A DNA stretch of 64,000 nucleotides from Trichosporon coremiiforme (lineage: Eukaryota > Basidiomycota > Tremellomycetes > Trichosporonales > Trichosporonaceae). The notes beneath the pieces are model-generated. The model was not told the DNA's origin and made no database searches. It saw nothing but the letters and a program-made list of their open reading frames with translations. Shown here piece after piece: positions 1-11,970 of the stretch. The position numbers and the translations under genes were made by a program. Numbering within the stretch: position 1 is the stretch's first letter; each line of letters opens with the position of its first letter. Location of the stretch: the NCBI GenBank assembly GCA_039545355.1, contig BCJJ01000003.1:992001-1056000 (forward strand). Direction: 5' to 3'.

Positions 1-1142
1 CACGTTGTATTATTTTCCATAGACTATGTTATTGTTGTACATTCTCTACATGCTCTACATTGCACGTTCGTCGCGAGCACTGGCGTTTGTTGACGCAACG
101 TATTGTGACACTGTTGCGGTGGCGACGGGGCATGCAGATTTGCATTGCGCAGCGACGCTTCCCGTATTCTCAATGTTACTCATCGGCCAGCAACGCTGAC
201 AAACGCACATGCGTTGCGGGTGCGAGGCGGTGGCTCGCGTCCGACCACGTTTGCGTCATCCGGCCCAGCCAAGCGCACTCTAGTGGCCGATTCGAAAATG
301 GCCCGAACCAAATTCGAAACGCGGCGACTAACCCTGCACCACTTGCGTTGATAAGGAAGGCACGTAAGGCACGCCCCACCTTGCTCCTCCGTGCTCTACT
401 TTGTCCAGTTACTGTAGTCGGCATACTCGGCCCCTTCTGGGCTCACCTGCTTCACGTGCACGCGTGCACGATGAAGCCAGGAGAAGGGTGCATGACCCGA
501 CCGGCTAGCTCCGGTGCTCGGAATTGGGGGCCCCACTTACCCCGCACCCACCTTAACGGCCATGAGCGACGAGAATTGCGGGGAAGCCGTCAACTGCCGA
601 CAGGAAGGTGTGAGGGCCAATAGAAATATGGCCAGATACCGATCACTGTTCCCGATCATCCGCCGGACCACCTGGATATCGCGACAATTCAAGTGAACAG
701 GTGGGCGGCGAGATGCTGAATGCGGGGAAGTCGGGCAAGAGACCGACTGGCCCGACATGATTGCTCGGACGAGACCGAAGATGTGTGGGGGACTGGAGTG
801 AGGGAGTGGTAAGGAGAGAATGGGTGGAGTGGAGTGGTGGAGTGGTGGAGCGCCGGACATGCCGGTGCCCAGGCCGGGATTCGAGCCGGAACACGGCTTG
901 GCTTTCAATTGCAGATCGGCAGAGCGTGAAGAGTAATGCAAAAACTAGTCTAGCGCTGTTAGCGCTGCATGTCATTATACCCTATGTACAACATAACTCT
1001 CAATTATACTCCATGTACAACATAACTCTCAATCGTATCTCAGACTCCATCGTCAAGGATGTCCTCGCCCCAGAGCGGAAGTCTTCCAGAGGTGTATCCT
1101 CCTCTGGTCCTCGTCTCCATGTCCGAGCCTCAAGTCCGAATC
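1..1142. other. Gene-free left edge
   Basis: No open frame here shows coding character or a recognisable domain. It holds a short A/T-richer stretch at the left end, a 29 bp direct repeat (975-1032) and one isolated tRNA B-box-like string that does not fold into a tRNA. Confidence 0.5.
975..1032. repeat. 29 bp tandem direct repeat, two copies
   Basis: Copies at 975-1003 and 1004-1032 are identical except at two adjacent positions near the start (CCT versus TCC context). Both contain the core ATGTACAACATAACTCTCAA. The unit is AT-rich against a GC-rich background. No function can be read from it. Confidence 0.8.
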
Positions 1143-1904
1143 TCAAGTGCGAGCAGCCTCAAGAAGGACCGACATGTCGTGTGCCGATACGAGAGCAAAG
1201 CGAGTCCTGAGCTTGCCGAGGAGCACTAGAGCCGCTGCATCACCGACAGAGGTGCCCTCGTCGTTGCAGATACGGCACTCGCCTTGGCCGTTTACAACGC
1301 AGTCGTGATCCAACTCGGGCGTGGAGGAACGTGATGGTGTGGAAACACCATCGTCTCCTGCCTCCAGTGATATCTCACCCAAGGAGTGGACGTAGTCATC
1401 GGTAGATTGCTCAACACCCGCACGCCATTCTTGAAGTCGCTGCTCAGACACGGCAGAGAGCCCGCTTGACGACAATGGTGCGCTCATGGTCATTTGTGAA
1501 GTGCCGGCTGTTCGGGGGGGAACCTTTCCTCGTCATGCCAAGAGCCAGGCGTCGACTTGTCTTCACTGGGCGTGTTCCCATCATCTCCCTTCCGGGGTTC
1601 CTTCGGCGTCACTGGCCCTGTGGTAGTCGATAAACTGAACACCGCCATCCTTGAGTTTCCAGATGGCGACGTCCATGTCACCTCTGGTCTGGATGTGAAT
1701 ACCGGGACAATTCCCATTGTATCTGAATGTGGATTGAAGGAGGGCGACAACGGCGCTATTCCAGCTCCTCTCAGCACAGGTCTGCTTGTGGAGGTCCCAA
1801 AGATCGACGATCAGTAGGTCGTTAAATGGTGTATTGGGATGAACAGTAAAATGAGATATTCGAGGGGGAGCCGGAGCAGAGTTGGAAGATGACGAGCCTT
1901 CCAT
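1143..1904 (-). CDS. Putative two-exon hypothetical protein
   Basis: Two open segments lie in the same frame on the minus strand, 1904-1581 and 1507-1143. In-frame stops at about 1581 and 1533 separate them. A 105 nt intron (1612-1508, GT...CAG) would remove both stops and join the exons at phase 1, giving roughly 218 residues. The donor (GTGACG) is weaker than usual here and no clear CTGAC branch site sits near the acceptor. The predicted protein starts with a Ser/Pro-rich stretch, continues with a mixed hydrophobic segment (LLIVDLWDLHK) and ends with an acidic Ser-rich part containing CRIC. I recognise no domain. It could also be a decayed gene or chance frames. Confidence 0.33.
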
Positions 1905-3704
1905 GTCGGTGAAGTAGATGGATGATGAATGTCAACAATCAACTGCGAGCTAACAATACATGAATTAAATACTAGGTTTGTTGCCACCCGGCATTTATCA
2001 CGTGATCCGGCTCCAACAGTGAACTGTTTCTCAGCTGTATCTCAACTCATAATCGTGGATTGCAGATCGCCTGGCCACGCGACGGTTCTTCATGCTCCAA
2101 CTACACATCTGCGAAGCTCTGCAATCTGCAAGTTCTGCAATCGGCAAGATGTGTGTGGTGAAGCATGGCTGGGTGCAGACGTACAGGGCACGTACGCTGA
2201 CGCTGACGCACCGATTCCCCGTTCATCTTTGAATGATGCACTGAGGTCCGCGCTAGATCGCGTTAGATCGCTAGGGTTCTCAACTCTGGCATTGTCCTTC
2301 GGCCACTGGTCCGCTCTCACTGGATCGCTGGGACGCTGAGACCGCAGCGTAGTACCCTCTTAGGTCTTGAATGTCGCTCGCAGCAGTTCTATCCGTGTGA
2401 CGGGTGGGACGACAGTTATCCCAGTGGTAGTGTTGGAAGGGCATAGCGCATGAGGAGAACAGAAGCCGCAATCTGCGACTCTGCGCCTTCTGAACTACAG
2501 TTGGACACTACTATGTAGAGCCGCGGTGTAGCAGTGCAGCATGGGCGCTGTCCGCGATTCGGTGTGGCCGAGGCCAGAGGCACGCGGCGCAGGGACGGTG
2601 GTCTCATGGCGCAGGCAGGCAGACCGGGGACGGTGCCGACTAAGGATGCCCGGCGTGCATGGCTCTTTGAGTCATTGGTCGTTCAACGCCAAGGGGCAAG
2701 GGGAAGCAAAAAGGGGCAGCCAAGCAAACGTCTCACCTTAATCACCTTAATCATCTTGGTGCACCCTTCGGTCTCACTTTCGTCAATCGGCACGCAGCTT
2801 TGGTCGTGAGAAGCACAGGGCACACAGTGACACGGCACAACGACACAGCGGCAGAGCGGTACAGCACACACCGCCTGGCCGCCTGGCGTTTTGTTCATCC
2901 TCTCCCCTTCCTCTTCCCTCGTTCCCTTCGTCGCATCAGCTTTCCACGCACTTACCCCGCGGCTACGTTGGTCCCTTTGCCCTTTGCGCATCCCGTCGTC
3001 CTCGCGTCCTCGCGTCCTCGCGTTCTAGTGTTCTAGCCCGCGTGTTCGGCCTATTCTACCGTTCAGCCCAATGCGCAAGCGCTCCCGCGACCCCGCCTGT
3101 CGCCTGCTCTCGCCTGTCGCCTGCTCTCGCCTGCCGCGCGCCGCACTGGCGTGCAACCCACACGTTGCACAATTCCACACTCTCACTCGCGCTGCATACG
3201 CACTGCACCGGCCGCACCATTGTAACCCACAACGCCCTTACCTAGCCATGGCAACACATTAACACAGCACTGTCCCGCATGGCCGCAGACCTGCAGTCCT
3301 CACTCCACGCACCATGCACACAACTAGCTAACTCGCGACCGCTCATGCTGCGCTCGCGCGCTCCCCCCCTCAAACCCTCAAAAGCTAGTCCACCCTCTTT
3401 GTGCCCATCACCGCCCATCGACACGCCCTGGACACACCCCGGACAACCCATGCACGCAAACTAGCACACCACCTGAGGCGTCGCCCTCGCCTCTCCTCCT
3501 GCCCTCCTCCTTCCCTTCTTCGCCTCCCTTCGTCCTCCCACTGCACCCGCAACATGTCTCCATCCCGGCTAACGTATATTAACACTGCTGGCCTCTTCGC
3601 TGTTCTGTTCTTTCACCCACACCCCACCAACGACCTCACTTCACATACCCAGCGCTCTCCTCTCCCTCAACAACCACAACCCACAACCCACAACTCGACT
3701 CACG
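1905..3704. other. Intergenic region with pyrimidine-rich leader
   Basis: No supportable gene. An ATCACGTGAT palindrome lies at 1997-2006. From about 2880 the plus strand becomes strongly C/T-rich with short tandem reiterations (for example around 3000-3020 and 3100-3135). This is the look of promoter and leader sequence in this genome and probably belongs to the gene starting at 3705. Confidence 0.5.
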
Positions 3705-3980
3705 ATGAGCTCTCCCTCCGCTGCCTCGCCCGCCCCTTCGACGACCTCCTCGGTCGGTCCCCTCTCCTTCCGCGCCAGCGTCGAGGACGTCGCTCTCGTC
3801 TGGGACTCGCTCGCCCAGCTGCACGCCCACGACGTCACGTTCGACATTGTCACGAGCACGCTCCACATCGACGGCGTCGCGGAGGAGGACCACGACCTCG
3901 TCACCGACAGCATTCACGCGCTGATCGGTGGTCCTGTCCAGCCCGTCTACAGGCCCGCCAGCCTGCCTCCCAGCCCGTGA
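3705..3980 (+). CDS. Small conserved-looking hypothetical protein (91 aa)
   Basis: A short open frame begins with ATG in a reasonable context (ACGATGA) directly after a long C/T-rich leader. The protein has a Ser/Ala/Pro-rich start (residues 1-18). A compact segment follows (about 19-75) with alternating hydrophobic and acidic residues, for example VEDVALVWDSLAQLHAHDV. It ends in a Pro-rich tail. Third codon positions are strongly C/G, as in the firm genes of the window. No motif identifies a function. A missed intron near the 3' end could change the C-terminus. Confidence 0.5.
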   Translation: MSSPSAASPAPSTTSSVGPLSFRASVEDVALVWDSLAQLHAHDVTFDIVTSTLHIDGVAEEDHDLVTDSIHALIGGPVQPVYRPASLPPSP

Positions 3981-4439
3981 GCTATCACTTATCCACTCCT
4001 CACTGCCGGCACTGCCATTCGGCCGACACAACGTCCTTCAGCCGCAACCCTTCCACGGCCGCGGCTCGCCACCACCAAAACCAAACCTACACCAAAACCG
4101 CACGCAGCATGGCGCAGCGCAGCGCAGTCATAACCACATCATCAAGCATCTCAAATGTATCAAGTAGACAAGCATGTATACCCCGCCTCCCTCCACTGAC
4201 CGGAAGCACAGCACTGTGAGCTGCGACTGACCTGACTGAACTCCCTGATTGCGGTCCGGCGGTGCCGATCGTCCGGCCGATCACGTTATCCGCTTCAACT
4301 GTAACAGGAAAGCGGGCAGCGATCACCCTCATCTCGTGCATCATTCAACCGGGATTTCAAAGTCGACTCCGCAACAATCACCATCGCGGACGCGCTCGGC
4401 TGCATGCAACAGCGCAGTGGACCGCAGCCAACCCAGCCG
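3981..4439. other. Intergenic, nothing recognised
   Basis: Spacer between the small gene and the decayed F-box-like gene. No coding or RNA feature supported. Confidence 0.4.
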
Positions 4440-5899
4440 GACATCCAGGGGGTAGCGTCGAGGCCAGCGTCCCTCGCTTCGTCGCCAGGACACTATGGGA
4501 GCGAGGAGCGAGCGCGAGCGATCGCAGGGCCTTTCTCAGCATGCGGGCGGCCTCAAGACAGTGGTGCGCAGATGTCGACGCGGCCGCGTTCCGCCACATC
4601 GCAATTGAGAGCTACGACGAGGAGGTTCCGGGAAAGGAGGAGTGGGACACGTTCGCTGCCAGACTGCTCGACGAGCGGCACCCCGGGATGGTTTCACGTC
4701 GGAGCAGGCACCGGTCACAGGGGTTATGGAGGTCACAGCGTCTCCCTTTGAAAGCGAGAGCGACAGCGATTCGCTCAGCGACGGTGAAACCGAATCCATA
4801 ACCGACAGCGACGACTGGGATCCCTGCGGCTGGGACCCCGAGAGTGCCTACGGCCCCTCTGTCCCTCAGGACCGGCTGATGCGCGACCTGCGCCCAGTGG
4901 GGATGGAGTGGTCCTCGCGCGGTCCCGGCCTGGGAGGCTACAAGTCGGGCCGGCCGAATGGCACCCTGCACCGGCCGGCTCCCACTCCCGTTCAGCTGGT
5001 GGAGCATCTCCCCCTCATGGACGGGAGTCGAGACACACCGCGCCTCAATGGCCCGGCTGTGACATGCGCTCGTCCTCGACGTGCGCTGGACACTGACGCG
5101 GTATCTGGCCGTGGTGCTCGCCGATAAGGCCAAGGGCCTGCGCGTCATGCGTCTCTCACGAGTGGCACCAAGGCGGCAGAGTATCCAACGATCACGACGA
5201 GCACGACGAGTCGTCCGCGTATGCGATGCCACGCCCGGCCGCCACACACCCCTGGCAACAGCCGGCGATGCACTTCACAAGCCATAGTCTGGCGGTGAAC
5301 GTACTCTAGGACCCAGCGCACCCTGATGCACTCCGCCGGTCTGTGTTCAACACAGTCCCATGGGGCCGGTCCGCGCTCCACACGCTCATCTTTCTCCTCA
5401 CGCCAGTCACCTCCCCGTCCCCCGCCCCCCCGTTGTCTTGACCAAACCGGGCTGGGCTGGGTCGGACCCGCACCGCTGGTTCGGGTGCAGGAGTCCAGTC
5501 CCGTATCGGCACTTGCACTTCCTGCTGCACGTGCTTGGAGTCCAAGCCGCGGCGGGGCGCTGGCCAAGGGTCACCTTTGTGGGTCTCGAGGATGTGCCAC
5601 GGACTGCGCTGGGTCTTCCAGAGGGAGATGTGCGGGGAGATGTAAAGGGTATTGTGCGCCAGACAGTGACAGACACGCTTGAGGCGTTCGTCTCTGACCC
5701 ACCTAATAGTTTCCTACGGCCTCATAGGATTAGCGCTGAGCGCAGGGAGGATATACGCTGCGCCGTGGAGCAGGCCGGCTTCATTACGTTCGAGGAGTAT
5801 CGAATCAACAAGGAGAGAGATATTGCTGAGCTCGAACAAGATGCGCGGCCGGTGTCTTGGCCCCGAATAACGGGACGGAGCCCTTTCACTGTGGAGTGA
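4440..5899 (+). pseudogene. Decayed F-box-like protein gene, relative of the gene at 46837-49467
   Basis: Pieces in three frames match, in order, the second half of the intact protein at 46837-49467. The first piece (frame of about 4450-4690) has the F-box-like helix LWERGASASDRRAFLSMRA, matching LWKRGAGNHNRAAVLAMRA. An acidic stretch (about 4740-4830) follows in another frame, then a piece like VRWTLTRYL near 5080. The string SLAVNVL is followed by an in-frame TAG at 5307-5309 and then DPAHPDALR, where the intact gene reads SITLNVLFDPEHPEVLR. The last piece (about 5540-5899) carries VTFVGLEDVPRTALGLPE and ends after a match to the FERGARPAYWP tail. At least two frame changes and one stop break it. 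The exact 5' limit is uncertain. Confidence 0.8.
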
Positions 5900-6365
5900 T
5901 GGTGGACAGATAGAGACACGGTGACATGCATCGGAAGCATGGTGCGGCGTGAAGGTATCGGACGACGGACTGAGCCTTGGTTGTTGTCCGGGCGACACGT
6001 GGACAGCCCAACGGGGCTGCTGTGTATCGGTGCCGCAGACGCCCGGCTGACAGATATTTGATCTGGCTTACACACGCTCGTCCTCGATCGGGGTTACGCT
6101 GAAGGAGAAGTCCTCGATGCTGGAGTATTGCACACATACGACGGCATCGACGACGACAATGCCGGGGGGCATACACTGGCGGCGGCCACGATCGGGGTCG
6201 ACACTGACGACGACCGAGCACGCAACAAAAAGTCGCACTCGCGTGCCATCGTACCCCTCGCAACGTCTGCTCACCACTTCCCCCTCCCCATGATATCACA
6301 CCCACATAATCTCATCCAACATCTTTCCGCTTTCACCACAGCTTTAACATGATCATCATCACGCC
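5900..6365. other. Intergenic, nothing recognised
   Basis: No convincing gene. The last 100 bases are C/T/A-rich and may be the leader of the frame starting at 6366. Confidence 0.4.
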
Positions 6366-6815
6366 ATGACCCACGCCGACCACCACACTCCCCATTCCTG
6401 CCTGGAGCTCCTCCACAAGCCTTACTTGAAGTCCAGCAAAGAGCAGCCGTTCAAGCCGCCTCCCCCTCATGCCCATGTGCCTCTTCCATCAATAACCCAC
6501 CTCCTGCAGACCACTCCACCCCCCTTGACCCAAGAATACAGGGAGTACCAACGCCTGCAACAGCTCCAGATCTTCCCGATCTACTCTGCCACTCCTAAAC
6601 ACCATATCCGCCTTCCCCTGTCTCCAGTTAACACCACGGCGCTGGTTAAGTCGGTCCAGCCGATCCAGAAGGGGAATGGGACAGGGGCAGCAGAGTCGCA
6701 GGCAAAAGGGAGGAAACTGAGGCCGCTGGATTGGAGTCTGGCGAGGAAGGAGGAGGAAAAGTGGTCCGGAGATTGGAGTATGCTGAATGGCGGGGGGATG
6801 AAGAAGAAGAGTTAG
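6366..6815 (+). CDS. Putative hypothetical protein (149 aa)
   Basis: A single open frame starts at CGCCATGAC after a pyrimidine-rich stretch. The product is basic and Pro/His-rich at the start. It has a short possible helix (EYREYQRLQQLQI, about residues 58-70) and a Lys-rich end (EEEKWSGDW...MKKKS). Codon third positions favour C/G but less strongly than in the firm genes. No domain is recognised, and homology would be needed to confirm that it is expressed. Confidence 0.35.
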   Translation: MTHADHHTPHSCLELLHKPYLKSSKEQPFKPPPPHAHVPLPSITHLLQTTPPPLTQEYREYQRLQQLQIFPIYSATPKHHIRLPLSPVNTTALVKSVQPIQKGNGTGAAESQAKGRKLRPLDWSLARKEEEKWSGDWSMLNGGGMKKKS

Positions 6816-8706
6816 CTGCCTGTTCGTCAGGTCGCCGAGGACAAAGCTACCGAAGCGAAACAAGGTAGTTGGCAATGCCCATGTAGAGGTCTGTATGTAA
6901 GCACTACATTGCCTACGCAATAATGACGGAGTGAAGTCAGCGTCAGTAGATGAGCTCTCGCTCAAGCTGTGCACGCATCGAATCTTGTTGCTGTGTGTGC
7001 GTGCTGATACTCGTCAGTGCACACTATGTTAGCGATTCGGGCTTTCTCTGCAGACCACCTCGCGCGGTTACTTACAACCCCTCGTGCCGATTGACTTCCA
7101 AGCGTGCACATCGACGCGCATAAAGTTCCGCCGCTGCACGAAATGACCTTCCTCGGGCCATTATGCACTCGCCGGTCCAGACTCTCGCGTCGACGACGTT
7201 GACGGTCGACCAATTCGTGCCCGCCTTCCCCGCATGTGCGCACTTCTTTAACATTTGTTCCGCTGAAGAACCCGTGCCTGGTTCTCAGGCATCGTTTCAT
7301 GTTCTCGTGAAATGAGGACGCGTCTTGTGGACAAGATTCAGCGTTCTAGGTTTGGCGCCTTTGGTCCGCTTTCTGTGCTGGAACGCGTGGGAGGAAGGCT
7401 GCAGCTGACAATGGAACAGGTGAGACAAATGGGACCCTCGATCGTGCCATGTTGTTTTAACCGCGACAGGTGGTTTCCGACGGGGATGTTCGTGATTGAC
7501 TTCTTTCGTCTTACTGCTGATAGATACTAAGGATAGTCGCTGGTCCCACTCGATCCAGTGATCTGCGTACCAGATAGAAGGGCGGTGATCACTGTCGTAC
7601 GGACGCAGATTGACGTAACTGCCTCGTGGTCCCAGAGGAGTGGGCCGATAAGTCTGTGGAAGCGTGCCTCTCTTTGGAGTATCCAGAGACTGGGGAGGAC
7701 ATAATAAGACCGCAGGCGAGTGGAAGCCAATGCAGCTGCTCTCTGCAGCAGCTGCAGCAGCTGCGGAGTGCACTGCCTGGCCCGGCCGCAGCTGCCGCCA
7801 CCATGCATACTCCCCTCAACGAGCGCGCCATCTGATCGAACGATACTCTTTAGTCGTCGATCCATTCCCCGGTTCGGCTCGCTCCAAGGACAGGTACTGT
7901 ACTGTATGTACTTGGCGAGGCTGTGTCTGCCAGCCACGATCAAGCCCTTTGTGCACAAGGCGATGCATCTCATCTCGGTGTACTAGAGCTGAGAGGCCGA
8001 CATGACATTAGCTGAGCGTCGATAATGACGTGGCAGTGTGATAAGAGGTTAAGGGCAAGACGCGTGTTGTGGTGTTATGGTTGCAGGTCATGTCAGTCAT
8101 GTCGGGCGGCAAAACAGGAGCTGCAGGAGCTGGGCGCGGGTGAAAGGGGATAAGGGATAGGGGCGCAGCCGAAAGGGCGAGGGCCCAGCGGCCACGAGAG
8201 AAGCTGTGACCCCCGCCCTGTGACCCCCGCCCTGTGATTCCCTTGGCCAGGCACGGCGGTCAACCATAGTGCTGCCTGGCCATGAGCCAGGCTACGAGCG
8301 TCGCACAACTCCAAGTCACGGCACAAGCACAACACCAGGGGTCATACCTCGAGTGCATCCGAGCAATTATCACCTAGACACATCATCCATCCATCTTCCA
8401 CATCCCCACCACATCCCCTACTCATCCCGACTTTCTCCTGCTACTACTCCCCATCCACCTATCGCTCCCATCGCTCCCCTCGCTGTTGACACGCCACCCA
8501 CCACACGACCCCTGCACCCTCCTACTCCCCATCTCTCGCAGCGACCACGGACCCCTCGCCCCCGACTGCACGCACGCCTACCCCAGCCGCAGCGCAGCGC
8601 AGTCTGCAAACACAACACAACAGCCTCGTGGCCAAAGTTGCAAGGCATCTCCGTTGCCATCCAACAAGCACCCTCTGAGAAGACTCCCTAACACAGCGTC
8701 GACACT
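6816..8706. other. Intergenic region upstream of the F-BAR gene
   Basis: No supportable gene. A short tandem reiteration of TGTGACCCCCGCCC lies near 8206-8240. The last 350 bases are C/T/A-rich and are probably promoter and leader of the gene at 8707. A CTGCAG-rich run (CAGCTGCAGCAGCTGC) lies near 7740-7770. Confidence 0.45.
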
Positions 8707-11644
8707 ATGGCAGAGCCAGGCCGCCCCCAGCGGTCCCAGTCGTCGACCTCGTTAGCCCGCCTGCACCACGGCGGCAGCGGCCCAGTGCCCGAGGATCCTG
8801 TCGACCCCAGCCTCGACTTTTGCAATGCGTTCTGGGGCCAGGGCGACCGCGGGTACGAGGTCATCATGGCGCGCCTGCGCGGCGCGGCGCGCACCGTCGA
8901 TGAGCTGCGGCAGTTCTGGAAGGAGCGCGCAGCCATCGAGGAGGAGTACGCGAAGCGCCTGTCCAAGCTGTCCAAGATGACGATTGGCAAGGACGAGGTC
9001 GGCGAGCTCTCAAGAGCACTCAAGGTCGTCCAGGAGGAGACCTCGGCCCAGGCCTCGTACCACATGCAACTGTGCCAGGAGCTGCACCAGAACGTCGAGA
9101 TCCCCACCCTCGACCTCGCCAACAAGTTCGGCGACCTGAAGCGCGGGCCGCAGGCGAGCATCGAGAAGTCGTGGCGGAACAAGGGCTTACAGGAGGGGCA
9201 CGTCGCCAAGGTCAGCTGTCATTGGGGGTAAAGCTGACGACCAGGCGCGCGACCGTTACGAGGGCGACTGCGTCAAGCTCAACGCGTTCACGGCCAACAA
9301 GCAGCTCGTGCAGGGCCGGGAACTGGACAAGCTCGAGAGCAAGATTGACCGCGTCAAGCAGACAATCAGCAGCAACGAGAACGACTTCCGCAATTTTGTC
9401 AGCGTCCTGGAGCAGACCAACGCCAAGTGGGAGAACGAATGGCGCAACTTCTGCGACACGGTCCAGGACCTCGAGGAGGAGCGCATGCACCGCACCAAGG
9501 ACATCGTGTGGGCGTATGCGAACGCCGTGTCGCAGGTGTGCGTCGAAGACGACAGCGTGAGTTTCCTCTTCTGAAGCTGAACTGACACCCAGTCCTGCGA
9601 GCGCATGCGAGAGAACCTCGAGGGCTTCGATCCCCTGACGGACATGGTCAACTTCGTGCGCGGGTGGGGCACGGGCGACCAGATCCCCGACCCGCCGCGC
9701 TTCATCGACTACTCGCGCGGCGAGTACCACCCCGACCCGACGTTCCACCAGGCCAAGTTCAAGCGTCTGTCGAACCGGCCGCCTGTCCCCGTCACGCGCG
9801 GACCTGATCCCGAGCCGGAGCCCGAGGACGTCGCGCCGTCTGTCGCGACGCCCGTCGTCACGGCCGCGGTCATGAACAACAACGGTCCAAGCGCCGAGGA
9901 CGCGTCGGACGGCATCGAGCGCCTGACGCTGACGGACCACGGGCCGCAGCCGCGTCCCGACTCTGGCGTGACTCCCGGCATGCCGTTCGACCCCAAGGCC
10001 GCCGGCGTTTCCACTGCCGGTCTCCCGAGTCAGTACGAGGTGCCGCCCGCTGCACCGCCCGCTGCACCGCCCAAGGCCACCACTGCGCCTGCTGCACCTG
10101 CCCCGCCGAGCCCGAGCTCGCGTGACGTCGCGGACGACGACGACCCGATGGCGAAGGCGCTGGCCGACCTGCGGAACAACCCGCCCGGTCCGAACAGTAT
10201 CCGACGCGGGGCGTCTACGCGCCGGACCGACTCGCTCTACGGAGGATCCCAGGTTAGTAGTGTTGTTGGGGGCGGGATTGCGCGTGCGGCGTCGCCCGCG
10301 ACGTCGGCTGTCGGTTCGACTCTCAGTCAACGCTCGCATGTCCGTGGCGGCAGTGTCGTCGACAGCAGCCTGATCCCGCCGGCGCAGGGGCACACGGCAG
10401 CCGCGCTCGCCAAGTCCATGGCTGAGTTTGAGCGCCGCGGGCGCAACTCGGTCAACTACAGCAACTACGCCGACGACGTCGTCGGCGCGCACCCGGCCAG
10501 CCGCCCCACCTCGCCCGCAGGCAGCAACCGTGCCCCGTCCCCGGCCATGATGCAAGCCCCGTCCCAGCCGACAAGCCACATCGCTGACGACGTAATGCAG
10601 CAGTACCACCAGGCGTTCCCCGGCGAGCGCGCCCGCTCCCGCCCCGCGAGCATCTACTCGAACCGTTCCCGCCAGGGCTCGATCAACGAGAAGCCCGAGC
10701 CCGACACCGAGCCCCGCGAGGGTTTCGTTGGTATTGGCACGGGCAACGCGGCGAGGAGTCCCTCCCCCCAGCCGCAGAGCACGTTCAGGAGCACCTCGCC
10801 CGCTCCCCCGCGCAGCAACTCGGGTGGCCTCGGGCCGCAGAACATTGGCATCTCGCTTGACGAGCGCGGAGGCGTCGCCCACGACTCAATGGCAGAGGCG
10901 TACAGGCAGCAGCACCTCGAACAGCAGCGCCAGCAGGAGCAGCAGCGTCGCGATCAGCCCCAGCAGCAAGCTTACGGTGGATACCAGTCGCCTCCGGGAC
11001 AGCAGCAACAGCAGCAACAGCAGCCTCAGCCTCAGCAGTCGTACCAGCAGCAACAGCAGCAGCCTCAGCAGCAGTACGGACATCAGCAGCAGCACTCGAT
11101 CAGTTCGTCAGGCTACCACGGAAGCGGGTATCAGCAGCCGGCGCAGCAGCAGCAGGCGTACGGCCAGCAGCCGCAGCAGCAGTGGGGCCAGCAACCTTCC
11201 CAGCCTGCCCAGTACACTCCGGGCCACCAGTCATCGGGCTCGTACGGCTACTCCCAACCCTCGCAAATGCCCTACCAGCAGCAACCGGCGCAACAGAACG
11301 GGTACCAGCCTCCCGCCGCCGCTCCTCAGCCCACCCAGGCGCCTCAATCCCACTCCCCCGCGCAGCAGGCAGTGCAGCGCTCGCCGAGCCCAGCCCCGCA
11401 ACAAGCCCCGCAAGGCGCATTCACAGGCGAGTGGTCAACAACGGGAAAGCCAGTGCTCTTCTACGTCCGCGCGCTGTACGATTACACTGCGCAGAGCTCG
11501 GCGGAATTCGATTTCCAGAGTGGTGACATTATCGCGGTTACCGACACGCCCGAGGATGGCTGGTGGAGCGGCGAGTTGCTGGATGAGGCGCGCAGAATTC
11601 CGGGACGGAACGATTTCCCGAGTAACTTTGTTTGCCTGTTCTAA
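8707..11644 (+). CDS. HOF1: F-BAR and SH3 domain cytokinesis protein (Cdc15/Imp2/Hof1 type)
   Basis: Three exons (8707-9210, 9245-9556, 9593-11644) encode 955 residues; both introns (34 and 36 nt) have CTGAC branch sites. Residues about 30-290 form an F-BAR domain, beginning with an FCH-like segment (DFCNAFWGQGDRGYEVIMAR) and carrying the ERAAIEEEYAKRLSKL signature. A long disordered linker follows, rich in Ser/Pro/Ala and then in Gln (nt about 10900-11420). The C-terminus is one SH3 domain with the ALYDYTA, DGWWSGE and FPSNFV motifs. F-BAR plus a single C-terminal SH3 is the layout of Cdc15/Imp2/Hof1, which bind the plasma membrane and organise the contractile ring; Bzz1 has two SH3 domains. 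The linker is probably phosphorylated, as in Cdc15, but that is inference. Confidence 0.88.
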
Positions 11645-11970
11645 GCGTGCAGCGAGGACCGGGGCCGAAGCCCTAGGATTGGCCGAGGGGACGAGCTGTG
11701 CGAGTTTTGAGGAGGAGAGGGTGAGGCGGGCGCGGCTAAGGCTGCAGCTGAGGCTAACGCTGAGGCTGAGGGGAGAGCCCACGGACGCGGAGAGGATGGA
11801 GGAGCACGGAAGAGAAGGGATCAGCAGTACGACGATGGAGAGTGGCGAGATCCATAGCACCGCGTAATGAGTACCCATAGCGATGGAAGGAGGCAGTGAA
11901 ATCTGCATACAGTTCCTATGAATGCCACTATTATTCTAAAGCCGAGGGCAGAGGTGCAGCGACGCAGGGC
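11645..11970. other. Spacer between convergent genes
   Basis: 3' flanks of the F-BAR gene and of VPS16. A purine-rich stretch at about 11700-11830 is the only visible bias. Confidence 0.5.

Noticed and set aside
866..905. B-box-like string (minus strand GGCTCGAATCC) suggesting a tRNA
   Set aside because: No matching acceptor stem or anticodon arm can be folded within a tRNA length, and the T stem has a mismatch. Treated as chance or a remnant.
9212..10882. Open frame of 556 codons antisense to the F-BAR gene
   Set aside because: It mirrors the codon structure of the sense gene in GC-rich sequence, is Arg/Val-rich without any domain, and the sense strand has clear F-BAR and SH3 motifs.
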